DNA from: Argopecten irradians
Taxonomy: Eukaryota > Mollusca > Bivalvia > Pectinida > Pectinidae
Direction: 5' to 3'
NCBI RefSeq assembly: GCF_041381155.1
Contig: NC_091138.1
Coordinates: 35,581,604 to 35,645,603 of the forward strand
DNA: 64,000 nucleotides
In this document: positions 32,943-46,270 of the stretch, in pieces
Position numbering within the stretch: position 1 is the first letter of the stretch
Layout of the letters: every line of letters begins with the position of its first letter
Program-made: the position numbers and the translations under genes
The notes under the pieces: model-generated
Database searches by the model: none
Told to the model about the DNA's origin: nothing
The model's input: only the letters and a program-made list of their open reading frames with translations

Positions 32943-33150
32943 AAGAATACGTCACCAATGAAGCGTTGTCGCCATGGATGGAAACAGGCCAACATGCAAA
33001 TTGCTTATCAAGAGGTTATATCGGGTATATGTGGAAAGGAAAAACAAGCAGGCTTTTCAATGTACCAAGAATCACATTGCCAGATAGTGGTAATGGCAAT
33101 GTACCGGTTGATGCAAAAATGGGTGTCTCAACGTCTCTCGCATGAACTGA
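32943..33150 (+). pseudogene. HTH_psq / Tigger-like transposase fragment, frameshifted
   Basis: Two frames together show a pipsqueak-type DNA-binding start: ANMQIAYQEVISG in one frame, then SRLFNVPRITLPD and NVPVDAKMG in the other. This order and wording are typical of the N-terminal HTH of pogo/Tigger-like transposases in invertebrates. At least one frameshift lies between the blocks, and no DDE domain follows. It is a dead fragment. Confidence 0.55.
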
Positions 33151-33349
33151 AGAAAGTTCGATTTTGAATCAACTATATAACTTATATGGCACATAAAGGA
33201 TTTCCACTATATCACAAAATATACGGATTGACTTGGTGTATTGCAAAAGGATCCATCTTGGAGATAGTAACAAGGATACAAGTCACGTCATTCTAAGTTA
33301 ATATTTTGGAGACCCGATGCTCTAGATGGGAACGAGTAGCCATGGACGA

Positions 33350-34290
33350 CATATCACTGAAGCATGTTCTGAAGACGCCAAGCAACACAGCCTATCCGGT
33401 GACATTATAATGACAAAGGATGAACCAGTCGTTCCATTCCCGATATGCTGAGCGCTAAACAAGAGCAGAAACTACCACTTGGATAGCAGTTGGTGCGTCT
33501 CGACCAGACGTGGCCCTGTAGAAAGGCCGTTAGAATTGTACTTGCTGTCCCTATTGCATGATCGTGAAAAGCGATTAAACTCAGGATCTTATTTTTTCAC
33601 TTCCACTAACTTTCTTTACACTGCCTCACTTTTGGCCTTCTGTGAACCGCTCGCACCTGTGAGGTAGCCTCTGGGATAGTCTATAAATATAGGCAAGAGT
33701 TCCAATATAAAAGAAGACACAACACGAATATACCACAGTTTCCCAAAACACGCTACACACAACATTCAGTTCCTGCATATAGGGAGTAGATTGTTTTTTT
33801 GTTTATTATAATTTACGTGGTATTAACAGCCTAGGTCATGTAAGGACGGCCACCCGTGTATGTTGTGTCTTGCGTGTGTGAAAAGCTATATGTGTGTTTA
33901 GGTAGACTGCGGTATATTCGTGTTGTGTCTTGTATAGTGGAACTCTTGCTCTTTTTATATCTGGTGCCCCTATTGCATGGCCGAAAAATGCGACTACATT
34001 TAGGATCTTATGTTTTCCTTTCTTCCTAACAGACTTTGTTCTTCCTAATGTCTCCCTTGACACCGCTACACACCGCATACATGGGAGGCCGTCCTTACAT
34101 GACCATAGCTGTTAATAGGACGTTAATTAGTCAAACAAACAAACAATATATTTATAGTGCAATATGGCTAAAACATGCCGCCAAAGACATCAAGCAGAAC
34201 ACCCAATCCAGTCACATTATACTGACAACGGGTGAACCAGTCGTCCCTCTCCCTTAATGCTAAGCGCTGAGCATGAGTAGAAACTACCAC
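33350..34290. repeat. Cluster of rearranged repeat B copies
   Basis: 33350-33790, 33800-34142 and 34143-34290 are three B pieces. In the first two, a plus-oriented head is joined to a minus-oriented tail (CCCTATTGCATG, then ATTTAGGATCTTA). The middle one also ends in the inverted head (GGACGTTAATTAGTCAAACA). They look like recombinants between inverted copies. Confidence 0.65.
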
Positions 34291-36062
34291 TATGACCAAT
34301 TCGTACGCGAAATTGATCAGAATGGTGGTTTAACATAGGGAACCTTTTCCGTGAATGGCGATTTCATGTGTAATTAGCGAAGATAGCCCCCTGCGAAAAA
34401 GTTCCAAACATTCTCACAAAATTTTAGAACTACAAAATTGAAAAACTATACGATATGTTCTGTATTTTTACCTGAAAGTTAAAGATGACCACCGTTCACC
34501 GCCATTAAACTTTTCACATTTTTTCCACCATTGATTGAACTGAAACTTGGCGGACATGGTCACGATCAAGTTTTGTTATTTTTCGGGTCGATCCGAAATC
34601 CATGATGGCCACTACAGCAGCCATTTTAAAAACAAATTTCTTCTCATATCCTATCAGTGCGAATTAGCTAAAACTAATCTGAAATGATCCTGACATGGTC
34701 CCAGGTGTTTTTATTGTTGGGTTGTTTCCAAAAATCAAAGGTAGTCATCATGACACATTACCTACCATTATTTCCCCGAGTATTACCTGCACCGCCGTAT
34801 AGCCCGCGGGAAGCAAAATAAGGTATTTTCTATGTTTTTGTAAAATAAATTCAAGATAACCCGCACTGGCAGGTTGACAGCGGGGTACACATCGATGCAA
34901 TCCATGGCGGTACAGTAAACTATATATGTAGTGTGTACTCACAACAATAAGTGAATCTATCTGTAGCATAATAAGAAGGTTACTTGAACTACATGTATTT
35001 TTTGTATATGTGAAATAGTTTACAACGAAAAGCTGGCATATGTTTCAAATTTGGTTATAGTTTCTACAGATAGCCCGCATCGGTATCTTAAAAATTTCAC
35101 TTTTTCAGGCACGAACATTATTTGTGAAGATAGTGTGAAACTACATTGTATTAGGCATTGATGTAGACAAACTTTTAAAATTTAATAAACATGTTTCTAT
35201 GTTTTAAATGACCATACATTAAACTTAAAAAAACTACCTACTAAATTAAACCTGTCTTTTCTCCTTGTTCACAGGATGAAAATGGCTTTAAACAATACTG
35301 CTCCGATATATATTTGTAATATTATCAATAAAAATAAAATTCATACAGTTTCATGTCAAAAATACAGCCCATGTACCATGGGTTAGCATCACCAGTATGG
35401 GAAATTATCCTTCCGGTACGAGGCATCCCGCATATGGAACAGCTTCCCAAACAACTTGCGCAAGGTAGAAAACTACCCTCTGTTTCGGAGGCTGCTTCGT
35501 AAGTGGGATGGTCCGAACTGTGATTGTAATATTTGTCTCTTGTAGTCGAATAAAATATTTTTTTTGTATTTGGTATTTGGTGGTAGGTATCTTCTGATGT
35601 AACAAAAAATATATAAACCAGGGGCAACACGCAGGAAAGTATGGTAAGAGATATCCTGTTGCACGACTGTCTATAAAGGTCATTCAGAATATATACACGT
35701 TTACATGATAAACAACAATAAAAACACGGAAACGTCACACATTACAAACCACCATACTTTTATTATCATAAATTCATCATGTCATATTAACATATCGTTC
35801 ATGTAGGCTACACAACAACATTCAAACTACATGTATATATATCAATATAACTTTTTTCACACAAAAGAATATATCCCGTTAAAACTTACATTTAATCTAT
35901 TGATATGCTGTGCCGACGAAATGACAAATTAACAGGCTAAACCCTTGTAACGTTAATTGACATTACCACTTATTTTTATATAAATGATAAAAAAAACACC
36001 AAGCTAAAATGTTTGGGTTATTTAAGGTAAGCATAAGGGATATGGATATAGTGATTTCATTT
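34291..36062. other. No gene recognised
   Basis: It contains words common in dispersed repeats (CCATGATGGCCACTACAGCAGCCATT region near 34605). Open frames on the minus strand at 34748-34969 and 35325-35738 have no domain I can support. Confidence 0.4.
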
Positions 36063-37308
36063 GTCAGTATAATGTGACCGGGTGGGGGTGTGTTGCTTGG
36101 TGTCTTCAGGGGCATGCTTCAATGATATAGCAATATGAAAAGGTTCCACTATACAAGAAGAAACAACATGAATATATCACAGTCTCCCAAACCACACACC
36201 TCGCACAACTTACACGCAACACACCGCATACATGGGAGACCGTCCTTACATTACCATAGTTGTTAATAGGACGTTAATCAATAAAAAAAAACCAAGCAAA
36301 CAAACATTTGGGAAAATACAGGTTTACACTGTTCAAAAACTACAATAGTGTGTGTTTACAAAGAAGTTTGAAATGCTATTGTTTGTTTATTTGATTCGAC
36401 ATCCCACGTATGCAGTGTGTAGCGTGTTAGAAGTGCGAGGTGCGTGTTTTAGGAGACTGCGGTATGTTCGTATTGTGTCTTCTTGTATAGTCAAACTGTT
36501 ACCCTTTGTATAGTGCTGTATCACTGAAGCATGCAGCCGAAGACACCAAGAAACGTGTAATACAGGAAAACAGAGAAATTCTTCCACCTGGAAATATAAT
36601 GCAACCGCAATTGACTCTATTCAATTTTAAATAGCTGGTATATTGTTTTCAAATCGGGTACGTGTGCATCAGGCAAAGCCTGCATGGACATGAGCCGGAT
36701 ATAAACAATAAGGATCTTGAATCTCATTGATTTTGGTTTTGTAATGACAGAAATAACTGCTCGTTATTAGTAAATTGTTGGTAATGGAACTATCGGCACA
36801 AATCGAACATCGGTTTACAGAAGGTTTTAAAGGACAATTTTATGAAGAGGATGTTCATTTAAAACGAATGTGTCGTTAATAATCACAAAAACACACGTAT
36901 TTGCTGCGACTTTGGTGCAGATTGAGGCGTTGTGTCTTCCCGATATTGATCGTTTGAGATCATTCATCATTGAAACCCTCCTGTCCCCTGGCTGAGACAC
37001 ACCAAAGTCTATCAAAGTGGTAGTTTCTGCTCCCGCTTAACACTCAGCATAAACGGGAGTGGAACGACTGGTTCGCCCGTTGTCAGCATAATGTGACATG
37101 GTGGGGTGTGTTGCTTGTTGCCGTCGGCGACATGCTTCGGTGATATAACACTATAAAAAGGACAATAGCTCCACTATAGACACAACACGAATATACCACA
37201 ATCTTCCAAAACACGCACCCCGCACACATAAACGCAACACTCCGCATACATTGGAGGCCGTCCTTACATGACCCTGGCTGTTAATAGGATGTTAATTAAT
37301 CATACAAA
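36063..37308. repeat. Three repeat family B pieces
   Basis: 36063-36290 (minus), 36388-36552 (plus, truncated) and 36977-37308 (minus) carry the usual boxes (CATACATGGGAGACCGTCC, CACTATAAAAAGGAC, GTTAATTAATCA). About 420 bp of unrelated AT-rich sequence lies between the second and third. Confidence 0.7.
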
Positions 37309-37761
37309 CAAACAAGAAACCATCACTGCGTTGCACATATGTTTATATAATTATCATGAATGGAATGGAATGTTAGCATTCTTGAGTAAAATTATAAATT
37401 TCTGTTATCGTTCACATCTCGCATCGTAATTATGCACTAAATAAGGCTGCATAAATTCATCCTTCACAATACAAAAAAAAAAAATACGAAAAAGTATCTG
37501 CAAGTTGATTTGAAATATTCTGTTTATTGTACTATTACATTTATGTTAATGTACTATGTTCACTTTTTGTGTGGTCGTATACTTTGAAGTCACGATTTCG
37601 AAGACCATCGTCTCATCTTGTGATAAAAGGAATGCATAAAGATAGAATTTGGAAACTTTCTTTGGAATATAATGATGATAGAGCAATATGCCTCGATTCC
37701 TTATTACCACACATTCACACCAATTATTTTCATTTGTTTCTGTGGTAATACATTTTACAGG

Positions 37762-37958
37762 CTACTCACAGTACGTGTGGCAATAATCCATTTCCGACAT
37801 GAAAAAAGGGATACCATTGAATAGGTCGTAACATATACGTGACTTCGTGCTTTCCACATCCAAACCTTCCAAATCGCCTAACAATGTGCCATCCGGCATA
37901 ACAAATTCCTGTGTCTCATGATCAATGTACCCCTCAAGCCAAATGAGGTTGAATGTAT
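37762..37958 (-). CDS. C-terminal exon of the CUB protein
   Basis: The acceptor is CCTTGCAG, phase 1. It encodes 64 residues with a Gly/Asp-rich MPDGTLLGDLEGLD segment and a terminal CHTYCE, then TAG at 37762-37764. I do not recognise the domain. It could be a C-type-lectin-like half or a lineage-specific tail. Confidence 0.65.
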
Positions 37959-40900
37959 CTGCAAGGTAAAAACAAATATTTAAGTTTTCTCCATATTAAA
38001 TTGAGGTATTTGCAAACAAATTCTACAGATACTCATAAATTGCTTTTGAAACTAAGTTCAAATGATTAATTTCCTTTGGAAATCACAACTCAAAGTATGG
38101 CGTTGACTTTGCGTTGAACTATTGTCCTATCTGTTTAAATTAACAGTTATATCTAAAATTTTCTTTAAATACCTATAAGTAACTGTTTATTTAAACAGCT
38201 TATGCATAGACTCTTATTTTGACTTACCCTTTAATGGTTTGCACTAAACGCTGTCTCTCTATTTCTGCTAGTCGTGTACAAGTAATGTACATGTATATTG
38301 TATACTTAAGCTGTATCCAAGATAGCAATATCAATATCGTTTCAAAAAGACTTGCGCCTCTTTGTTGCATAGGAGTGTAGACAAGTCATTTGAAGTCGGA
38401 TAGTTATGATACATTATCATTTAAATCTGAATAAATCATCATTCGTCACAGCTTAACATTAATATCGTAATATACATTTCCATTTAAACAACACTGTATA
38501 CCACTTTACTTTCACGTATACAATATTTCACATCTTCGTTACTTTCACATACATGTAATCCATAAACTTAATTTATTTCACATCGATTTCGATACAAATT
38601 ACGTGTCTTACAAATTACTTTTGATGGCCTGGAAGTAAACGCTTGAGGGGTGAGAGAACATCGGAGTACCGGAAGAAAACCCAAGTGATTGGGCAGTTGA
38701 CCCTGGGCTATTGATCGACTTAGTGAATGACGAGTGGCTTATTCACTAAATATGTAAAGATCTGCTCTGGTGATAAGTCAAAATTTTCTGATACCGATTT
38801 TTCGAAGTAGGAATTCATATCAAATTTTAAAATGTTATAAAATAATATAATGATGTGCTTGATTTTGAGCTATAATAAATAAAAGTTAATCGAAATTTCA
38901 CCGGAATGTCACTTTTTTAGCATACACATGACAAACTGAAGCAATATTTTGCAAATTAGTTGTCTGATCAGTTCGAATATTCGCAAAATTGTCAAAACCA
39001 ATGTTTTCTTAATAAAATGATATCACACAGTCAACCCATCCTTTTTGCTCAGAACAGTTGTATATTACATATACCCCCTAAATTTTGAAGATGAAAATAC
39101 CCTTGTTTTTTACAGTTTTTGGCAGAATCAACGCTTAACAAAAAAAAGTTCTGATGACTAACATTTTTTTTTTTATTTTTGCAATTCAAAAGAAAAAATG
39201 TTGCTGTTTCTAATACCATCATAACAAGAGGCCCATGGGCCTTAATGGTCACCTGATATTAGATACAAATTAGTTACGTAATTTACTAGCACACTGACGT
39301 CTTTTGTTCACGAAATAGGAACATACATCCAATAGGTCTACATACAAATTTTCATTAAGCTTCGTGTATATTTACTTACATTACCGTGTTCACAAGGTAC
39401 AATAATTATTTTCGCAAAGGGCAATAATTCCGTAAATGATTAGTCTGAAATCTTTCCAATGATAGTCTACATACAAAGTTTCCTTAACCTCGTTGCATAT
39501 TTACCCAAGTTATCATGTTCACAAGATTCAATTATTATAATTGCAAAGAGCAATTACTCCGTCAGTACGATCTTATCAGGTCAATTTTCTAACTTGTCCG
39601 TGATCTTTCCAATTTTAGTCTAAATAAAAAGTTTCATGAAGCTAAGTGCATATTTATGTCCAATAATACTTACTAGTGCAAAGGACAACCACTCCTTAAA
39701 TGATCTTCAAATCAATCTGATTTTCAAACTCGTCCGAGATCTTTCAAATATTAGTCTACCCACAAAGTTTCATTAGCTCGGTTCATATTTACTAAAGTTA
39801 TCGCGTTCACAAGGTCCAATAGTAATTATTAGTGCAAAGGGCAGTAATCCCGTAAACAACTGTCGAATCAATCTGATTTTCGAAGTTGTCTGAGATGTTT
39901 CCAACGTTAGTTTACACACAAAGTTTCAATAAGCTCGGTTCATATTTACTAAAGTTATCGCGTTCACAAGGTCTGATAATAAGTAATAGTTCAAAGGACA
40001 ATAACTCCGTAAACTCCGAGATGATTTAATGTTAGTCTGCATACAAAGTTTCATTAAGCTCAATTTATATTTACTCAAGTTATCGCGTTTACAAGGAATT
40101 GTTAACGGACGACGCACAACGGACGACGACGGACAAAAAACTATCTCAATAGGTCACTATGACCTAAAAAAAGAGGAACATTGTATAAATTGGTTGTTAA
40201 ATTGGTTGTTATCCAGCATTTCTTGCATAAAATTCTAATAAATCTATTTGAACTAAGATGATACCACGTGCATAAAATTCTAATAAATCTATTTGAACTA
40301 AGATGCAAAATGGCTGCCAAATCGGTAATTTTTTTAAAAGATGTGCATACAAAATACTACAAGCAACAAAAGTCTATATCATAATTTCTATATAGCAACT
40401 TGCTATAAATTGAGAAAATTAGTTTTAAACAAAAGGCCCAGAGTGCCTGTACCGCTTACCTGGTTTATAATGCCAAGTAATGTTCTGGATACAGGTTCAT
40501 TGTTTCTTTTCTGAAGGAATTTTACCTCTAATTCCCCTATTGGGCCCCATCCCTCCTGCCCCCAGGGGGTCAGGGCCAACATTTATACAAGTTCTGTTCT
40601 CCTTCCCACAAGGATGATTGTGGCCAAATTTGGTAACAATCCATGCAGAACTCCAGGACAAGAAGCAATTTATAGGATTTACCTCGATTTCCCCTATTGA
40701 ACCTCGATTTCCCCTATTGAACCTCGCCCCTGCTGCCCCCAGGGGTCAGAGCCAAAATTTATAAAAGTTCTGTTCCCCTTATCCAAAGGATGTTTGTAGC
40801 CAAATTTGGTTACAATCCATGAAGAACTCTAGGACAAGTAGCGATTTATAGGCTTTACCTTGATTTCCCTATTGGGCCCCGCCCCTCCTGCCCCCGGGGG

Positions 40901-43900
40901 TCTGAGCCAAAATTTATACAAGTTCTGTTCAACTCCTCCCAAGGATGTGTGTGGTCAAATTTGGTAACAATCCATAAGAACTCTAGGACAAATAGCAATT
41001 TATAGAATTTATCTCAAATTCCCCTATTGGGCCCTCCTGCCCCTGGAGGTCAGAGCCAAAATTCATACAAACTCTGTTCTCCTTTCCCCAAGGATGTTTG
41101 TGGCCAAATTTGGTCACAATCCATTCAGAACTCCAGGAGAAGTAGCGATTTATTGGATTTACCTCGATTTCCCCTATTGAGCCCCGCCCCTCCTGCCCCC
41201 GGAGGGTCAGAGCCAAAATTTATACAAGTTCTGTTCCCCTTCTCCAAAGGATGTTTGTAGCCAAATTTGGTTACAATCCATGAAAAAACTCTAGGTGAAG
41301 TAGCGATTTATAGGATTTACCTCTATTTCCCCTATTAGGCCCCACCCCTCCTGCCCCCGGGGGCTCAAAGCCAAAATTTATACAAGTTCTGTTTCCCTGC
41401 CCCAAGGATGTTTGTGGCCAAATTTGATTACAATCCATGCAGAACTCTAGGACAAGTTGCGATTTATAGGATTTACTTTGATTTCCCCTCTTGGGCCCCG
41501 CCCCTCCTGCCCTCGGGGTGTCAGAGCCAAAATTTATACAAGTTCTGTTCCTCTTCCCCCAAGGATTTTGTAGCCAAATTTGGTTACAATCCATGAAGAA
41601 CTAAAACTCACGAAATTTCTTTTAATTAATATTGAAATGTGACTTCAGCGTGATTGAAACCTCACCAGAGCTTTCACGCTCTTTCGTATATCGGAAAATT
41701 AATTGGTTGACATAGTTTACACTGACCTGGCGCCAGGAGAGTTGTTGGTGTATCACTCGGGCTGTCAGAGGGAACCGTTTGGTAGGACAGGCGGAAACCG
41801 GCGTGTGATATCATGGAATCCGAGTGGAAAAGGATAAAAACAACACTATCACTTGTAGTCAAATCAAATCCCGCATTTCCAGAATATTCTCCAAGAAGTG
41901 GGGAATTTTTATCCGGTCCTACAATACAAAGAAATGAATTTTAAGTTTCGTTATTTCCTGATAAAATTATAGAATCAACCTGACAAAGAAGTATGTGTTA
42001 AATATATGTGATTGTAAGTTTCCCAATGGTAAAAAGCCATAGTATACTATATAAGTACAGAAATATTAATAGTTGCCTTGTAAACGTCGAATCTAAGTTG
42101 ATAGTTTGAAAAAAGTCCTGATATAGAAACAAGATGACTATGATTTGTCGATGCCTGTAAATATCTACCGGTGGATGTCAAAGATACAAATAATGTTATA
42201 ATATAAACCGGACCTCATGAGTTGATTTTCCGAAAATGGAGTGTGTATCAGTGGGGTTTACCTTTTCTTCACTACAAACCCGATAAACTATTGTAATTTG
42301 TAAGAATAAGTATGGTTTAATGAGTATAAACTCTATCATTAAACACAATTTGGTATTTTCACAATCCAAAATTTTACATAACCATAAACATCTACATCAA
42401 GTAAGCGTCATTCGTTAAAAGAAATAATGCGTTATTTAACAAGAGGCCCATGGGCCTAAACGGTCATCTGACTATTAGCACAACACAATGTAGTCGTTTA
42501 AAGATTTTAGCATATTTGACCTCTGTGACCTTGAATGAAGATCAAAGTCTTTCATTTGAACAAACTTGGTAGCCCTTCATCCCAGCATGTCACAGGCCCA
42601 ATATCAGGTCTCTAGGCCTCCTAGTTATTCTCAAGAAGTCGTTTAAAGATTTTAACCTTTTTGACCCCTGTGACCTTGAATGAAGGTCAAGGTCATTCAA
42701 TTGAACAAACTCGGTAACCCTTCATCCCAGCGTGCTGCATGCCCAATATGAGTATCCTGGGCCTTTTGGTTCTTGAGAAGAAGTCGTTTAAATATTTACG
42801 CCTATTTGACCATTGTGACCTTCAATGAAGATCAAGGTCATTCATTTGAACAAACTTGATATCCCTTCATCCCAGCATGTCAAAGGCCAAATATAAGGTC
42901 TCTAGACCTCCTACTTATTCTAAAGAAGTCGTTTAAAATATTTTAGCTAATTTGACCCCTGTGACCTTGAATTTAGGTCAAGGCCATTCATTTTATTAAA
43001 TTTGGTAGCCCTTCATCTAAGCATGCTGCAAGCCCAATATGAGTATTCTGGGCCTTTTGGTTCTTGAGAAGAAGTCGTTTAAATATTTACGCCTATTTGA
43101 CCATTGTGACCTTCAATGAAGATCAAGGTCATTCATTTGAACAAACTTGATATCCCTTCATCCCAGCATGTCAAAGGCCAAATATAAGGTCTCTAGACCT
43201 CCTACTTATTCTAAAGAAGTCGTTTAAAATATTTTAGCTAATTTGACCCCTGTGACCTTGAATTTAGGTCAAGGCCATTCATTTTATTAAATTTGGTAGC
43301 CCTTCATCTAAGCATGCTGCAAGCCCAATATGAGTATTCTGGGCCTTTTGGTTCTTGAGAAGAAGTCGTTTAAAGATTTCAGCCTTTTTGACTCCTGTGA
43401 CCTTGAATGAAGATCAAGGTCATTCATTTGAACAAACTTGATATCCCTTCATCCTAGCATGTCACAAACCCAATATCAGGTATCTAGGCCTCTTAGTTAT
43501 TCACAAGAACTTGTTTAAAGGATTTTTAGCCTATTTGACCCTGAGACCTTGAATGAAGGTCAAGATCATTTATTTGAACAAACTTGGTAGCACTTCATCC
43601 CAGCATGCTGCAGGCCCAATATGAATATCCTGGGCTTTTCTGTTCTTGAGAAGAAGTCGTTATAAGATTTTAGCCTATTTGACCACTGTGACCTTGAATG
43701 AAGATCAAGGTCATTCATTTGAACAAACTTGATAGCCCTTAATCCCAGCATACTCCATGCCTAATTTCAGTACCCTGGGCTTACTTGTTCTTCAGAAGAA
43801 GTTGTTTAAAGAATTTAGCCTATTTAACCCCTGTGACCTTGAATGAAGATCAAGGTCATACATTTGAAGAAATTTGATAGCCCTTCATCCTGGCATGTCA

Positions 43901-45787
43901 CAAACCCAATATCAGGTCTCTAGGCCTCTTAGTTATTCACAAGAACTTGTTTAAAGGATTTTTAGCCTATTTGACCCTGATACCTTTAATGAAGGTCAAG
44001 ATCATTTATTTGAACAAACTTGGTAGCACTTCATCCCAGCATGCTACAGGCCAAATATCAGTACCCTGGGCCTTCTGGGCCTTGAGAAGAAGTCGTTGAA
44101 AGATTTTAGCCTTTTTGACCCCTGTGATCTTGAATGAAGGTCAAGGTCATTCATTTGAACAAACTTGGTAGCCCTTTGTCCCAGTATGCTACAGGCCAAA
44201 TATCAGTACCCTGGGCCTTTCGATTATTGAGAAGTCGTTTGAATAATGTATAATAATAATAATAATAATGCTGTTAGAGGTACTTTCATTATTCCAACTG
44301 TTCTGAAATCAGAATGATTTTTTTAGTGCTCCGAGTAGACCGCAAGTTATTCATTATGTGAAATAGTTGTTATGCACGTCATGTCCACATAATCGAAAAA
44401 TGAATTTTATATCATGTAATTATCGGTTAGCTTGTAATAATGATAAAACTTTATTTAGAGAGGATAATATGCTTAGCCAAAGGCCAATCTACCGCAAGGT
44501 CCTCTAAGGTTAGTAAAACATATTATGGTTAGTAAAAATATATTGTTATATAAATAAAATATATCACAGACAGTAATAGTTATATCGTAATCACATCAGT
44601 CCATTGCGGACAGCAAAATATTATCATTGAAATAATTGTTTCATAAATCAATGATACATAATTAGTCAATTTTTAGCTACATGTACATGAAATAATTACA
44701 CAATATGTATATCACAGTCAGTGTTAATGAAAAATATCACAGAATGCACAAAAAACAGTTGCACAAAGTTGTGTTATCATTGAAATGGCATAACTACCGT
44801 ATATACATATATGCTAACATAGCAAAGAGTAAAAATTACCAGAATATATGCTAAGATAGCATAGCAAAAGACTTTTCACTACAATTTAAAAGAACGAGTT
44901 AAGAATCCCAAAGGTATTTGATCAGGTTTTCTCTAAAAGTGATAAAAGTTTTAGTTGACTTCAAAATATTTGGTATTTGGTTCCAATCCTGAGCTCCAGA
45001 GATCAAAAAATTGATTTGAACAAAAACTGGTTCTATGCTTAGGCATGGGTCATTGGTAACTATCAATAAGTAATTATAGTGCTCTTGATACGAATCACTC
45101 CACGGAAAGCCATGTAATTGCAATCAGGTAGATACTGTATAACCCAGAGAGTGCAGCAGGACCGTCTCTTCTTCTGAATTAAGCGCTAGTGTCACTATTG
45201 TTTTAATTTCATTTGGATATGAACGAAATTTTGTTCACAAACTTTTGAATCTTATCCATAAAAGTCAAATATCTCAAAAGGGTTTCCAACAAAATAGATA
45301 CATAACCGGATGAATTTAAACGATAGTGATATCTATGCTTAAAGTTAATTTTTCTGCAAACTTGATAAAAAAATACGTTTCGACCTACGATTCAATTGAT
45401 TTTTCAAATTATCATTTTCAAAATCAATACGCAATGTCGATGTCTCTATTCGAAACGGCATTTACATGTTTCAAAAAATGGTGTATGCTTATGAATACCA
45501 GGTACCAAGTTGTAAGAAATAATATATCTTTGAAGGTAATTAAGAATATCCGTCGATATTTAAAGGAAACTACGAGTATCGGTTTTATTTGTTATGAAAC
45601 ATAAAGAAGCAACATTCAGAACGTAAGTATAAAATTTCTATCCATATGACGCTAATTTACACTGCTCATCTTACCATCAAATATCCATAAAAAGTCAAAG
45701 CCGTATTCCAGATCTATAAAAACCGACTCTATTCTAATCTTCTTGCCAGGTTCAGAGGCGGTAACCATGCAGTTACAGTATGTGTCA
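37762..45787 (-). CDS. Secreted CUB-domain protein, 3' three exons (5' incomplete)
   Basis: Exons in transcript order: 45787-45675, 41918-41727, 37958-37762. The first two give most of one CUB domain: CNCMVTASEPGKKIRIESVF then DLEYGFDFLWIFDG, and across the splice LLGEYSG, DLTTSDSVVFILFHSD and GFRLSYQTV. A short Ser/Thr/Pro linker follows. The last exon adds 64 residues with WLEGYIDHETQEFVMPDGT and four cysteines (RICYDLF, DYCHTYCE) before TAG. All junctions are phase 1 and in frame. No first exon or signal peptide was found; the phase-2 exon that should precede 45787 is missing or too diverged. Likely an extracellular recognition or matrix protein. Introns are packed with tandem repeats. Confidence 0.78.
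39225..40165 (+). repeat. Repeat A superfamily member with a different core
   Basis: It has the same head (CAAGAGGCCCATGGGCC, then GGTCACCTGA) and tail (GACGACGGACAAAAA, AGGTCACTATGACCTAAAA) as family A. The middle is instead a tandem of about 150-170 bp units with CAAAGTTTCATTAAGCTC and ATCGCGTTCACAAGG. It lies in the last intron of the CUB gene. Confidence 0.75.
40436..41605 (+). repeat. Tandem array, seven units of about 155 bp
   Basis: Each unit carries CCCCTATTGGGCC, a GCCCCTCCTGCCCCC box, AGCCAAAATTTATACAAG, TTCTGTTC and CCAAATTTGGTTACAATCC. A head-like GGCCCAGAGTGCC precedes the array. Open frames on both strands are repeat artefacts. It sits between the second and third CUB-gene exons. 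Confidence 0.85.
41727..41918 (-). CDS. CUB domain, second exon plus linker
   Basis: A 192-nt exon, acceptor TTGTAG, donor CCAG/GTCAGT. It encodes the CUB C-terminal strands (VVFILFHSDSMISHAGFRL) and an S/T/P-rich linker. Confidence 0.8.
42437..44235 (+). repeat. Repeat A superfamily head followed by about 12 tandem units of 146 bp
   Basis: It starts with CAAGAGGCCCATGGGCC and then repeats AAGAAGTCGTTTAAAGATTT, TGACCTTGAATGAAGGTCAA, GGTCATTCATTTGAACAAAC and CCCTTCATCCCAGCATG. No tail is found; it fades into an AAT microsatellite near 44250. It sits in the intron that splits the CUB domain. Confidence 0.88.
44440..45150 (-). mobile_element. LINE 3' fragment
   Basis: The minus-strand frame 45123-44899 ends in GAQDWNQIPNILKSTKTFIT and a stop. 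That is the usual end of a CR1/L2-like reverse transcriptase ORF (pattern GAKLWNxLPxxIKxxxS). Downstream on that strand a short 3' UTR leads to CTAAATAAAGTTTTATCATT and an ATT-rich tail. It is 5'-truncated. Confidence 0.65.
45675..45787 (-). CDS. CUB domain, first visible exon
   Basis: The acceptor is ATTACAG and the donor GATG/GTAAGA. The pattern of two close cysteines, a hydrophobic strand and LWIFDG fits the central part of CUB. It starts with one base completing a codon from an unseen upstream exon. Confidence 0.78.
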
Positions 45788-46270
45788 CTGTAATTATAAA
45801 ATGTCAGTCATTAATTCATATTTTGTTTCTTTAAAAAACGTAATGATAGGGGCATTATTTAAAACTTAAGTTTTTGTTCAACCAATCAAACATGATTGTA
45901 TACAGTTAAACACTTTTATAACGAATACATGGTTAAAACGTATTCATTCCCCGTCAATTTTTCTATAATATATTGTACTATGTGTATAACGAACTATGAT
46001 TATAACAAAAGTGAAATATAAATTGACACATCAAAACTTGTTATAGTTACAGGCTGAACATTGTTTTACAACGTTTGATGTCTGATTTTAAACTGTTTAG
46101 CCTTTCGTTTATTTTTATTTACATTCCATTAACCCCCAGTTTCATTAAAGGACGTGCCAGATTAACAATGTTCGTAAAAGCCGGACTATTCGGAGAAAAG
46201 TCACCTACATACGATACGTATCTGGCAACTGAAACACGTCGGTTTTAAACTAGCAACATAGGTCTCGTGG

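Noticed and set aside
35333..35500. Minus-strand LAQVVWEAV...YAGC words resembling a CAP/SCP domain
   Set aside because: The resemblance is to a few residues only, needs frame changes, and lacks the His and Glu context of the CAP family.
40983..41596. Several open frames on both strands in the 155-bp array
   Set aside because: They repeat with the unit period and are artefacts of tandem sequence.
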